Positions 50,988-63,230 of a DNA stretch of 64,000 nucleotides are shown piece after piece; the stretch's first letter is position 1, and each line of letters opens with the position of its first letter. The notes beneath the pieces were generated by a model. That model saw nothing but the letters and a program-made list of their open reading frames with translations. It was not told the origin of the DNA and searched no databases. The stretch covers positions 117,501 to 181,500 of the forward strand of contig JAOTOM010003934.1 of assembly GCA_034440615.1 (NCBI GenBank). Direction: 5' to 3'. The stretch is from Ashinkailepas kermadecensis. Taxonomy: Eukaryota; Arthropoda; Thecostraca; Neolepadidae. The position numbers and the translations under genes are program-made.

Positions 50988-51205
50988 AAATTATTATGAC
51001 TGGTTGCCCCAAGTGAACACATTCTCTATTATGACTAATTGACTCAAGTGAACACATTCTCCATTATGACTGATTGCCTCAACTGAACACATTCCCCATT
51101 ATGACTAATTAATTCAAGTGAACATAGTCTCCTATATGACTGATTGACTCGAGTGAACGCATTCTCCATTATGACTGACTCAAGTGAACACATTCTCCAT
51201 TAGCG
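50988..51205. repeat. 35-bp minisatellite, about 6 copies
   Basis: Units of attatgactgattgactcaa plus gtgaacacattctcc. Copies differ at the tgattgactcaa block, and one unit is shortened. Confidence 0.9.
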
Positions 51206-51261
51206 CTGCTTGCTTGCCATTCGAACGGCTGTTCACGATTGGTCTGAACAGCCGTTGATCA

Positions 51262-51545
51262 CCATATTACAGCGACAAGGTGGTGACAAACACCTCCCCC
51301 ATTATGTCGTCAAAACTGACGACCACTACCTACCCGCTGTAATATGGTAAACTTTTACCATATTACAGTGGGAAGGTAGTGGCGCATCTGGAACAAACAC
51401 CTCCCGCACTATGTTGTCAGCTACCATATTACAGCGGAAGGGTATTACAGTGGCACAAACACCTCCTGCGTTGTCTTCAGTTACCATATAACAGCCGTAA
51501 GGTAGTGGCACATCTGGCACAAACACCTATCGAATTGTGTTGTCA
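51262..51545. repeat. 60-70-bp repeat with one inverted copy, forming a strong hairpin
   Basis: The text taccatattacagcggaagg followed by tagtggcacatctgg and acaaacacctcc recurs about four times with length changes. One copy near 51330-51356 is inverted. Together with the next direct copy it gives arms of about 27 bp (cactacctacccgctgtaat... and its complement) around a 3-4-base loop at about 51357. Confidence 0.82.
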
Positions 51546-51765
51546 ATTTCATAATGCAGCCGTGTAAAAGGACTCTGCCGGGACGAGGAGGTCCAGTATT
51601 GTTCCGTACTGTTCCCGTGTGCTTTTCAGGGTTGGAGGTATGGACGTCAGCACATAGTAAGGAATGCCTGTGAATGGGCGTACTTGTGGATACGTGTTTG
51701 AGTATGTATGATTGTGCGTTCGAGCGAGTGAGTGGGCGTGTGTGTGTATGTAAGCGTTTGTATCG

Positions 51766-52146
<381 letters not shown>

Positions 52147-52149
52147 TGG

Positions 52150-52794
52150 GTGTGTATGTATGTGTATGTGTGTGTGTGTTTATGTGCGTGCATGTCTGTG
52201 TGTTTGCATTTGCATCACAATGAGCCTGGCTTTCCGGCCCAATGTTCAGCATAAAGGACAGGAGTTGGCAGCGAACGGTACTAATCACATTTCCACTTCA
52301 GACATCTCGCCCTTTCACGCCCCGTGACTCGTTCAGCAACACCCTTGACTGCCACACACATTGTGGCGTCCATTCTGCTGCCACATTGATCAAAGCTGGC
52401 ACACAAATGCCCACGAACGCAGCATAGGTTCTGTGAGAGAAACATCAAAGAATATCCAGGTAACGATATCGCTGCTGGGCTACGGATAACTCTTTTACTC
52501 GATAACTAAGTAAACGGATAACTCTTTTTCGAGTCATTGTTGAAATTCACTAGATATTGGTACAGAGATTGCCCTGGAACCCTCTCAGACAGGTAGCAGA
52601 ACTAGTAACGCCGCTGAGGGCTCCCGACCTGTTTACGTTCAGACGTTAACGGATAGCTTCATATCAGGAAATATTAATCTTACCTCACCTCTCCACAGAG
52701 GCGTAGACCAGGAGGCAGCCCTAGAGCTAGAATGTTCTTCAACACGAAGTCAACTGGTCTGATCAACACGAAGACTGTCGGCAAGAAAAACTAA
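52150..52794. other. TG-rich tail and upstream flank of the broken gene
   Basis: No coding motif was recognised before the stop at 52792. It may include the lost 5' part of the pseudogene that follows. Confidence 0.4.
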
Positions 52795-54169
52795 CATAAG
52801 ATCTCCTATCCCAGTATTTCCTCAGCAATTCGACCTACTCCGCACTCTGATGAACTCCCGGTTCGAGGTTTTAATGATTTTGCCACACCTGAAAATGAAG
52901 GCAGTGAACATGATCAGGAAGGTAACGACGGTTGTGATAACGAGCTTAAAAAAGGTTCAGAATCCGAAACCTCCTCATCTGATACCAAACAGTCATCAGC
53001 CCCTCAGCAGTTTAGTCAACCAGAATTGAATGACTTAGTGCGCGATTTGGGGCTCTCCAAGAAAGCAACTGAGGTATTAGCATCCAGGCTGCAAGAAAAG
53101 ATATACATGACCGATCTGCAAAAGTTTCAATTTCCGAAAGCGGGATCAGAATTTGTGGACTTGTTTTCAGAAGACAAGTGGTTTGCTTACTGCCACGATA
53201 TCCCAGGTCTTCTCAGGCAGCTAGGTGTTACCTCGCATAGTGCAGCAGAATGACGATTATTTCTTTATAGCCCTAAGCGCAGCCTCAAGTGTCTTCTCTT
53301 GCACAATAACAATGTTTATGGAGCGGTTCCAGTTGGTCACTCAGTGGATTTGCGAGAACAACATAATGACATACAAATTGTCATTGACTTACTTAAAAAT
53401 ATCACGAGCACAACTGGATGATTTGTGTGGTCCTGAAAATGGCAACTTGCTCCTTGGTCAACCGAAAGGCTTCACGAAGTTTCCCTGCTTTCTCTGCATG
53501 TGGGACAGCCGAGCCCGATAGAAACACTGGATCTAGAAGGAGTGGCCCATCCGTGAAACTCTGGAAGCAGGCATGCCAAACATTGTGAATAACCCAATCG
53601 TCAGCCGAGAGAAGATCATTCCTCCCATTCCATATCAAGCTCAGCTTGATGAAACAGTTCGTGAAGGCATTGCGTATGTTGGTGAATGTTTACAACATAT
53701 AGTTTCTGCTTTTTCTGATTTGTCTTTCGGGAAGATCGAAGCAGGTGTGTTCGATGGACCACAAATTCGTGCACTTGTGATGACAAATTTGTCACGAAGA
53801 TGAATGACAAGAAGAAGGCAACATGGCTGTCTTTCGTGGCAGTCATACAAAACACTCTTGGTATGTACCAAAAATACAGATACATATGAGGTTCTGGTTA
53901 CTAGAATGCTGTTCGCTTTTCGCGATCTTGGATGCAACATGAGTGTCAAACTCCATTTCCTGAATAATCACCTTGATCAAATCCCCGAAAACCTTGGAGC
54001 TGTAAGTGATGAACAGGGAGAGCGCTTCCACCAAGATCTCAGGACGAAGCGCTATCAAGGGCGATGGGACACACATATGATGGGAGACTACTGCTGGAGC
54101 ATCAAACGAGATTGTCGTGAGGATGTCCACAAACGCAAGAGCTCCAAACGCAAATTTCTGCTTGAATAG
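52795..54169 (+). pseudogene. broken gene of an uncharacterised, probably transposon-linked protein family
   Basis: The frame opens after TAA at 52792. It first gives an acidic, Ser-rich stretch (ENEGSEHDQEGNDG, ESETSSSDTKQ). Then come SQPELNDLVRDLGLSKKA and EVLASRLQEK, then CHDIPGLLRQLGV, then SLKCLLLHNNNVYGAVPVGHS after a frameshift near 53230. A further shift near 53400 gives KYHEHNWMICV and GFTKFPCFLCMWDSRAR. TAG follows at 53518 and again at 53533, then GKIEAGVFDGPQIRALV, a shift near 53770, KKKATWLSFVAVIQNTLG, a shift near 53880, LGCNMSVKLHFLNNHLDQ, DEQGERFHQDL, YQGRWDTHMMGDYCW and the stop at 54169. I recognise this block order from unnamed, multi-copy proteins in arthropod and cnidarian genomes. 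The function is not known to me; copy number suggests a mobile element. The copy is dead but colinear over roughly 450 codons. Confidence 0.7.
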
Positions 54170-55581
54170 GATCTCTTTGAACTTTATATTCCATCCTTAT
54201 CAATTGTTCTGAATCACCTATCATTTTTATGTCGCAATATATGTTATTGGATAAATGTTTTTGCCTATTTTCAAACTTTAATGCATATTGTGATCCACCT
54301 ATGCCGAAAATGAAAATATTGAATTGCAAAAAAATATAGAGCTTGTAGAAAAGAACTAACTTCAGTACACACTAAAATTCAGATTTGAATTCAGTAAACT
54401 CAAATTAGGTAAGAACAAGTGCTGGTATCAATGCAACAAAAACTTTGTTTCTCAGTGTAATTTGCAGGATGCTGTGTTGGGTATAGCTAGTCGGGCAGGT
54501 CCTTCCCATGTCCCCAAATCATGTACAAATGTTTCCCCACTAGCATTCACGCCTCATTTTGATGAAGTATTAAGGTGTCGAAATAGCACAACAACGTGGG
54601 CCTCACCATTCTCATAAATACCCTCCTTATTAAAATATGTCTGAACGCAGCGGATAACACAAAGAAGCAATGGCGTCCATGGAGATGCACAGTCGTATTT
54701 TAATCTAAGCCAATAATATCATGTCTTCATTAGAGAGGTGTTAATGCCCCTTTATTTTTCAATAATTTTGTCTTTGGTTGACTCCTGTCGGCAGCTAAAA
54801 GGATCGTTTTTCCGATCTTTACCGGACTTTTGGACCTTGATAGCAGGTCTCGCATTAGGTACACCAGCGTGGAGTGCCATATTTTCCCAGGTATTTAACC
54901 ATCTTTGCAAATATAAATAAATAAATAAATATATATGTATATATGCATATAGCGACACTTTGAAAATAAAGTGAGCGAAATTCGAATAGTTTCGGAAAAG
55001 TGGAGCGGGGCCCTAGGTAGATGGAGGGAACCTCTTCAGATGTCCCCCCCCCCCCTAGACCAAACCAGATCCTGGAAACGCCACTTTCCTGAGCATGACC
55101 TAGGGTAAACACATGGGTTCACAAATAGATACAAACACACCACCTTGCTTGTGCCACTAGTAGTCGACCCCACGCAAACGGCTTTGGCTAAGTCGTACTA
55201 TCTGACTGCGTCGAACATTCAAGATCAATTAGCGACGGACTACCAAGAAAACTATGATTGGTCATTGATCTTTTGTGTAATTATATGGAAGGCTGGCTTA
55301 CACTGAGGTGCCAGGATTTCTGAAACAAACTATCCCTGGTAAACTAGATATTTTCAGACGCTTGCATCCACAGCTATTTATTTATCAGAACAGCAGGGGA
55401 TCTAATGAACTGCCTAGCGTCCATCGTGAGCCTGCTACCGCTGTTCTATACGCTTCAGTGAGCATTGCATGCATCTTGGTCTCTGGGACCGTAATAGGCC
55501 AATGAGCGCCGGCTGTGTGCACATTTGGAAGTTGCTATGTGATGAAGAAGGTGCTGGCGCCCACGGAGTGTGTAGATGACG

Positions 55582-55621
<40 letters not shown>

Positions 55622-57680
55622 GCGTGTGTAAACGTGTGTGTGTGTGTGTGTGTGCGTACGGCTATAATGATATTGACAGGCTTAGGTGCGCTACCGTTTG
55701 CATCCGAAGTTTTCCACGTTTTGTACAACATGATTCATCAATATTTCACTGCAAAAGGGAGCTTCTGAAGTGCATATAAGACCACATTTCGCTGTATCGC
55801 AACTAACTATTTTCCCTATATGTGGCTTGGAATTTTTATTTCAGTTGGTTGTTTTTGTCCTCTGTTCTCTTTCAGCCCGAGTTAGGCTCGTCGAATTAAT
55901 TTAGCTGTGATATACAGAGCACACAATTCGTTAATGCTGCGAGCCAGGTAATACATGAAAGCCCGTGTCACTTATAATGTGCCAAGCGTATGTCAGCCTT
56001 CTTCAGCAGAATTGTACGCTCTAGTTTGTAAACGTGTCTGGTTGATATTCAAAGTAAGCGCGAGCTCACTTTAATATGAAAATTATCCGTCCCATCGCTA
56101 GACGTATTCTGGAACAAATATCAAGCGAGTGAGGGCACGGAGGGAGGGGCGTTCGGTTCAATACAGCGAGTCATCAGTGGCGTGGACCTGTTATGCTGAC
56201 TGGTGGCAGCCTTTGCAGGGGCATGCGTGTAGCGGAGGCCGGTCCACCGAAACGCTGCCGCTCAACACCCTCCTAAAGCGGCGTCTGCAAATTGGAGACG
56301 GCCCGGAACCGGGACACAATCCACCGGTGGCCGGCGTGACGGGGTGGGGGCAGAGGAGGGGCAGAGGGGAGCGTACCATCGGTGGTGCTCTCTGTGCTGC
56401 ACCTCACACGGAGCACATGCAGCCTGCCAGCGCGTCCCGTTCCCGCCAGATCTGTCTGGCAGTTCCCGATAAATCGATGGCGGGAGTGCCCGTGGGGCGC
56501 TGTTTTTGGAGTCGGCCGCACCCCGCGGGCGTCGCGATCGAATGCCAATCGGGTAAGGCGATGGACTGCCGATGAGGTGGAATGAGCGAGACACTCGAGC
56601 AGAAGGGTGAAGCGGGCGCGGCCGGCGCATCCGATGGGCGTCGGAATGCAGTAGGGGGCAAAGTCGTGTGGTGTGTGGAGGGGAAAGATAAGGGCGCAAT
56701 GCGCCAGGAGGAAGGGAAAGGTGTGCTGGGAGGCAGGAACTGGCCGGCATTAATAGGTGATCGGCAAACCGGTGAAGCCACGCACCACAGCACGATTTTC
56801 CCAAGTATTCAGTGGCAGTCACCAGCCTCGGGATGACTGCAATGACGACACGATGTGAAGTCGCTGTGGACTGAACCACCGTGTGAAAATTCCCCACCTT
56901 GCAGATGGACAACCATCCTAAGCTGGAATTCCTGTCACGTTGGCTTAAGGAGGCGTACTTAGCTTGTGTAGTAGTTTGTATTGGGAAGATGACATGATTT
57001 TGACCGCTGCCAACCAACCCTAACTGATTATCGGAAGTGGTCTGGACGACACCGTGTGTCATGTAATCGCACAGATGTAGCACGAACTAGCGGTGCTATT
57101 GGTCCTAGCCACAATGCACGGCATGGTAAGTCACCATGCATTCCATGCGTCCGTCGACACCGGATCTCTTAGCTGGGGAAGCGTTAACCTGGCATCACCG
57201 GATATATCAACGACTTAGTTCCGCTCTATAGTGAATCTTTGCCAAGCTGAAGAGGCGAGAGGTGGTGGGGGGCGGTCAGTTCTAACAAATGCAAACTGGA
57301 TGTGATCTATCTCCCATAGGCTTAATGGATGACAACGTAGATCACTGGAGAGGAGAAGGGCTGGACTCCGATAAATATATGAGCCTCACCCCTGGTTTTG
57401 GTACTGCCTGATGTATCAATGGCAAATATGTATCCCAGTTATGCAATGGGATATAACCAGCAGTTGGAGTAAAATGAAGAAAAATGCGCTGAATATACGT
57501 TTATTCTCATCTCTAAGGCGCACTTTCTTCCTTCCCACACGTGCTTACAGGGTCGAAGGTTCCGAAATATAGCCACACTTCAGAATGGGCACGGAACCAG
57601 TTCCGTCTCCGTTGCAAATACAATTGTTTGTATTATATCACGGATAAGTGAATGGCCGAGCTACATGATATCGATGATGT
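54170..57680. other. no gene recognised; small repeats and a CpG-rich patch
   Basis: A C run near 55.05 kb with agaccaaaccagatcctgg and cgccac text resembles an element end. CpG-rich DNA spans about 56.13-56.83 kb. A minus-strand frame of 273 codons at 56262-57083 crosses that patch but is low in motif content. Confidence 0.45.
55586..55656. repeat. self-complementary (CA)n-(TA)n-(TG)n microsatellite
   Basis: A CA run, a short TATATATA core and, after gcgtgtgtaaac, a TG run. The two runs are reverse complements, so the tract can form a hairpin or cruciform. Confidence 0.9.
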
Positions 57681-57684
57681 CGCA

Positions 57685-58015
57685 AATATCGAGGTCCTTA
57701 GATCACGAGGTTCCTAGGTCTTAGATCCCGATGTACTCAAGTAACGAGGTCCTTAGATTCCAATGTTCTTAGGTCCCAATATCCTTAGGTCCCGAAGTCC
57801 CAAAGTCCAGACCGAGGTCCTGAGGTTCTGATGGGCTTGAGACCCCGAGGTCTTGAGGTTCTGAGGTCCTGATGTCCTGAGTTCCTGAGGTTTTGAGGTT
57901 TCGAAGTTCTGGGGGTTTGGGGTCTCGAGGTCCATAGGTTCCGAGGTCCCGAGGTTCCGAAATCCAGAGGTTCCGAGGATCTGATGTCCTGAGGATTTGT
58001 GGTTTGGAGTTCATG
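57685..58015. repeat. 8-bp degenerate tandem field (gaggtcct type)
   Basis: About 330 bp of octamers such as gaggtcct, gaggttct, gatgtcct and gaagttct. The phase is clear between 57815 and 57985 and looser outside. Minus-strand frames give Thr/Ser/Gly/Pro/Gln/Asn-rich peptides that are repeat products. Confidence 0.85.
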
Positions 58016-58220
58016 TGTCACGTGTGGTTATGTGAGAAGTATTAAGGTCAGATAGCACTGGAGTGTGATGCCTTGAAGTTAACAAAAATAATGCGACACA
58101 TTGTACTCTTCATTATTGAAATTGACCCATCATAGCACATGACATTTGCACCTAACGGGCGCAGAAAACAAATATTATAATTGTATACACTGTCAAAAAT
58201 GTGGATACTTTTGGCATGGA

Positions 58221-58234
58221 CAAACCACCACATG
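58221..58234. repeat. left putative target-site duplication
   Basis: caaaccaccacatg, identical to 58455-58468. Confidence 0.8.
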
Positions 58235-58454
58235 TTGTTGAATGACAAACAGTTCGAAAGTAGTGTAGGATGGCCCGAAACGGTATTAGTTTACACTTCG
58301 GTGTCATACCTTCTTCAAGGGCAAGCAAAGCAAAAACTCTTTGCTTGCCCTTGAAGAAGGCATAACACCGAAACGTCGGGCGGTGTAATAAATAAATAAT
58401 TTCACATTAATGTTAAAAAAACTAATACCGTTACCGGCCATCCTACATTACTTT
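58235..58454. mobile_element. foldback element with 14-bp flanking direct repeats
   Basis: A near-palindromic insertion. Outer arms at 58254-58292 and 58418-58458 and inner arms of 36 bp at 58295-58330 and 58339-58374 are reverse complements with few mismatches, around an 8-base loop. The right half carries about 43 extra bases (58375-58417), including taataaataaataa. The exact 14-bp string caaaccaccacatg lies at 58221-58234 and 58455-58468, as expected of a target-site duplication. Each inner arm, read outward, gives cttgaagaagg...acaccgaa, and the right one continues aacgtcggg. Similar gaagaagg/ccgaaacgtc text occurs near ends of some Penelope-type elements, from memory. No protein is encoded. 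Confidence 0.8.
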
Positions 58455-58468
58455 CAAACCACCACATG
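58455..58468. repeat. right putative target-site duplication
   Basis: caaaccaccacatg, identical to 58221-58234. Its first four bases overlap the end of the outer right palindrome arm. Confidence 0.8.
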
Positions 58469-58805
58469 CTAGCCGTGCCACCCTCCATGACCGGACAGTA
58501 TCGAACAGGAACAAAATCGCGTCCTAGACGATGTCTAGTTTGGCGTTCCAAAGGTGCTGGACATTGTGCGTGGAACGACCTGTACGACCCAGACGACGAA
58601 ACAGCTACCAAAGAGGCCGGGCTGGAGTGAAGTGAGTGTAATGGTGGGGAAGACTAGCCGCAGTTCCTTGGCTAACATCCGTAATGCAGTCACCCCTCCC
58701 CTATCACTAGCTGCCTCACGAATCTATCGGTTTGTATTGGTCTATATCGGTATTTAATCATGGTCGGAGCGTTAACCACTGTACCCGTGCGGAGATCTGC
58801 TGCGG

Positions 58806-58978
58806 TGGTGCGCCACCTCGCCCCGATCACTTTACATGGCTCAAATGACGTGACGGGGGCGCGTCACCCCGCCCTGATCACCTCACACAGCTGACGGGAC
58901 GTGACGTGACGTGACGGAGGGGGGGTGCCACCTCGGCCAGATCACCTCACACAGCTGACGTGACGTGACGGGGCAGGC
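58806..58978. repeat. about 60-bp repeat with (TGACG)n, 3 units
   Basis: Three related units containing gccacctcg, gatcacctcacacagctgac and gtgacgtgacg-type text. The middle unit has an expanded gacgtgacgtgacgtgacg run. It is CpG-rich. Confidence 0.8.
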
Positions 58979-59199
58979 GAAGGCGACAGGTGTGACCAGA
59001 TGGTGGCGACCCGATAATGTTGGCCGCCGGCCTGGGAACTGGTCACCTGGCGCGCCACCGACCATATCATTAGTGGGGGCCGATGGCGTACCTTCCGTCG
59101 GCCACAACAATGCACCAAGATCGCCGGCGGCAGGCTAGCGCGTCACACTCAAACTGGCTCTGTTGCCGTCACGGAACGCGTCACGGCACGCTCCCCTCG

Positions 59200-62100
59200 A
59201 ACTGCGCACGGGAGAGGCAGTGGCGGAGCTAGGAATATTTCATGGGAGGGAAAGAGTCGATTCCTCGGAGCAGCATCACTGCGGAAGTCCCTGAAGTCCT
59301 TGCGGAAGTCTTTGCAAATGATTCACTGAGTGAGAGAGTGGTGCACTCGCACATGCTGAAGTGGTGGCTTTTCCTCTCAGGAGGAAACTTTTCCTCCCAA
59401 GGCATTTCTGTCTTCTTCCTCGCCTATTCCTCTGAGAGGGGAACACCTTCGACGGAAATTTCCGCTCAGTGTGGATGGGAGTGGAGGGGGGTGTGGGGGG
59501 GGGGATGGTTGGGGGGGTGCGGGTTGACTTACCAGACTGGTTCATTTCCTTGGTCAGAGGGGCGTCACGTTTCCATGGGGAATAAATTCCCCCGGCATCT
59601 CCCGCCCCTGTATTCTCTCCTGCGCAGAGGTCACCGGTCGGCAGAGGTGCCGCCACCTATGACGACCTCCTGGTGCGGTGCTGCCTCGCTGGACGAATGT
59701 TCGCCGACGTGAATAGACTGGTTTATCAGTTTGTGATACATCAATGTGAAATATTGCAGTACTTCCTGGAATGTCATAAATAAGACATTTGTTTTCATAT
59801 TCCCCGTTACTGTCTAACTGAATCTCCTGCCACCACCAGGTGCTATTTGTAGCTGCAAGTAACCTGTTCGAAAGCTTGCACAAGGTATTACGACATTGGA
59901 GTGTATCACACGTGTCTAGTTGCTCATTTAGACGAACAAGTGAATTGTTGGTGTATTTGTGTTCCCCACCGCGATATCTCCTGCCGAATGTCACAATGCA
60001 TGGCATAATTCGTATATTTATAAACGTCAGCATATTATTTGTTGCTCAGCACTTCGCTTCCGTCCCTGTGCTATCTTGCGAATAAGCAGCGCATCACTGC
60101 AATTTCGTCCTCCTTCACATGAGTTTATTGGCGATCTTTTGCGAATTTCAAGTTGCAAAATCGGTTTAGAGCATTAACCTTGATTGCCTGTCAAGTCCAG
60201 ACAGGTGTTTTTCCCCCAGTGGGTGATCGATGTGGTGTGATCGGCTGCGTGTCGGCCGATGGGGCAAGGCGCTCGTGACATGTGTAGGACGGCGGCGGCC
60301 CGTCGGAAACTATGGTGTCGCTTACATGTGATCATCTGACACATCAGATGTGTGCTTCAGATGCTGGTCAAACTGCTGATGTCGTGGCTGTGGAGCTGGG
60401 CACGTTCCGGCGCTTGTGCCGGTTAAAACATTTAGCCACATCCCTTCATCCATGCATGAACCCATGGGGGAGGGGAGGCTGGGAGACATGTCCACCAACA
60501 ATCCAGAATGAGCTATTCCATCCCCATCTTTTTAAATAATTCCTTTTAAAACACGTGTTTCAACATACGAAGCGAGCCTGATCAACATGATCTTTCCTCA
60601 ATGCATGGCGCAAAAGGTTCGAAACTGCCGAGCTCACCTTTTATCATTGGTAGTGTTTTTGGCTGAATGTTTCAATGCGAGTGCGGTAGGCTCGGTCCTT
60701 GAGCGTTATGATTTTGCTTAATTAAAGATGAATTTGGAAACCGCGAGCGATGAGATATTATACACACCTGAAAATACATCTATGTGAGGTCTTCGAATGC
60801 AGACCAAAAATACATATCGTATCATGTCAGAGAGTTCTCGAGTACGTTTTGAAGTCATGTTCTCAGATAGGACGGTACGTAAGAAACCTTCGGCGGCGAA
60901 TATTAACATTATGGCTTTGTTTGACTCCCAGCTGGGATTATTGGTAACCCAGAGCACGGTTGTAGCACTTCCTGTAGTATTTGGGACCACACAAGATCTC
61001 GAATGCTATATTATATCACTTAGCGTACATGGCAATATATAATTCGCAAGATGTTCAAAAGCGTTGAGTGGGATGGAGGTACCATACCAAACTGTTGTAT
61101 GTTCCTCATAGCAGCTAAGCGAGCTACACAGTAGCAATCATCGCGAATGATCAACTCTGGTCGAAGCGCCCTAAAGTCCAAATAACTAACAGTAGCAATC
61201 ATCCAAAACGTCATTACAAAATATCCTGCATTTTTATAAATACAAGGTGAACCTTGCATGCGGTACCATCAGCATCAATGTTTTGAGGTCCTGCTTACGA
61301 CATCCAGAAACGGGACGGTATATAATACACAAGCTGATTATGCGACATGACATTGGAAAGCTCGACACGTGTATCAGCTCATCCGCAGCAAATCATCAAT
61401 TCACGGATATATTAATTATTAGAGGAGGAAGGGCTGATCCGCTTGCTATTGTCATTGTGAGGCGAATACAAATATTGATGTCATGCAATAGGTGCACCTT
61501 GCTGCATGGGCGAAGCTCCCATTTTTTTTGGGGGGGGGGGGAGAGGCAGCAATACGTAGCTGATAGAAATGCATAATTAAGGAGCTCGCCCAAACTATCG
61601 CGCCATTGGAGGGGTCCCATATCAGAGCCTATAATTATTGGAGACGCTCAACAGAATGAACTGGAGGGATTCCGGTCCCTCCAAACAAATAGGTAGCTCC
61701 ACCTAACGCCTTCTTGTTTGTCCGAAAGTAATGAACACCTGGATTGCTTACGGCTTGCTTTCTGACTTTTGTTGATGACGGGCCCACACGTGGAGCTTAG
61801 TCTAACCTATGATGATTCACAATGAGGGTTTCACGGCCTATCTATCAAGTGAAGTCGAGCAATTTAATTTCATTTGTATCTGATATGCTTTTATAGTTTA
61901 ACCGATATCCTATGGGCGATATTTTTTTCAAGGAAATTTTCCTTACGCCTGTGAATTGATTAACAGTCGGATAAAAACAACTGATTTCGGCAAGGAAGTC
62001 ATCAGCAGCGGTTCTTCCAATGGGTGTAGTAACTGCAGATGCTACACTTCATCCCAGCTGAAACCACCTCATCACCACTTCATCCCAAGGCCCATGGGGC

Positions 62101-62600
62101 CTGGGATGATGCATGCATCCCCGATATCTCGGCCAATGCCACGTTTTTTGCACGTTTGGTTTGGAAAAGTGCGTATACTGGGAGTTATAAATCCGATGTG
62201 AAATCATTTTGTACCCTTTGTGAGTCACTATGTCTTCACCACTTTTCACATCTGGAACCATCTGGGACATGCATTGCATGCCACTACCTCGGAGAAGAGT
62301 ACATCTCCACATGACCAAGTTTGAAGGAGCTTTATTAATCGAAGCATTTTCGACGCATTCCAATCCGTCGCATGCATGCATGCATACAATTATTATCACC
62401 GGAATCACTTCAATACCTGGATTAAGTATCATACAACATCAGCTAATTTAGCTAACTTGAAAGCCTCGAAGTTTCCCGGGTAGGATTTGTTCCGATTAAT
62501 GCTAATGAAGCCAGCCACTGTCAGCTTGGTCTCTCGATCATACTGCACGACCAGTCAGACTCGCATCTGTCGACCTCAGCCAGGCAGGGATGCGGAAGAC
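59200..62600. other. no gene recognised
   Basis: At 59.22 kb ggcggagctagg resembles a common repetitive-element end. G runs occur at 59.49 and 61.53 kb. Frames of up to 159 codons on the minus strand (59554-60033) have no motif. Confidence 0.45.
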
Positions 62601-63230
62601 CCAGGGGCGGGGCCAATCTGACCAGCCGTGGTATGGATCGCGGCCGGCCGCCACCTCAAACGTTACATACACAGCCCCGGGCCAGATGACTCTTTAATTA
62701 CGCCGACCAGACCGGCGTCGACCATTGGTCGCCGCCGGCGACCACGTGACCGGCTCGGTGTCGGGCACCGGCCGGCCCACCTCTGCCGCCGCCGCCGCCG
62801 CCGCTGGCGTCCTCTCCAGTCGACGGTCGCGTCGCAAACGGCGCGGCGCGCGCGGCTGCACGGCGTCGTCACCCCGTCGACACCGACGCGGCACGGCGGC
62901 GCACCGACGGCGGCGCAACTCGTGCGTGGCGGATGGGACGTCATGCGACCACGCTGGCTCCCTCAGGTCGGTGTCGGAGCGTGACTGGTCGGGGTCTGCT
63001 GGCAAGTTCGCAGGAAAGCTGGGAGATTACCCGGACCGCAGAGTCCGCCACCAACACTACTGGGCCGAGCTGAAGCAAACTGATCCGAGTGAAGCTCCTG
63101 ACACGGGTTTCGGGAGGCCGGTGTTGAGACTGTGACCTAACCGTGTGGAGCCGCAGCCCCAACAGCCAACCACCTTTAACGGTGACCCCGTGACCCACAC
63201 CCTCGTCGGCCGGTCGGCATCGTCTGACGT
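62600..63230. other. CpG island with GCC repeats upstream of the exon candidate
   Basis: Very dense CpG, including a (gcc)n run near 62781 and the small hairpin ggtcgccgccggcgacc near 62728. Several overlapping frames are open on both strands; I call none. Its position before the CRE array and the signal-peptide exon fits a promoter-associated island. Confidence 0.6.

Noticed and set aside
50988..51545. CRISPR-like regular repeats
   Set aside because: Units are directly adjacent without unique spacers, and the context is eukaryotic. They are minisatellites.
56262..57083. 273-codon minus-strand frame
   Set aside because: Crosses a CpG-rich patch where stops are rare, is rich in Pro/Arg/Ser/His without a domain, and has competing frames on the other strand.
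58339..58384. Functional hammerhead ribozyme
   Set aside because: The core strings only approximate the consensus: the first C of the ctgaNga core is T and an extra base precedes the stem. It is kept only as a hypothesis to test.
62725..63135. 136-codon Ala/Arg-rich frame in the CpG island
   Set aside because: Overlapping open frames on both strands, low complexity and a (gcc)n run make chance openness the better explanation.
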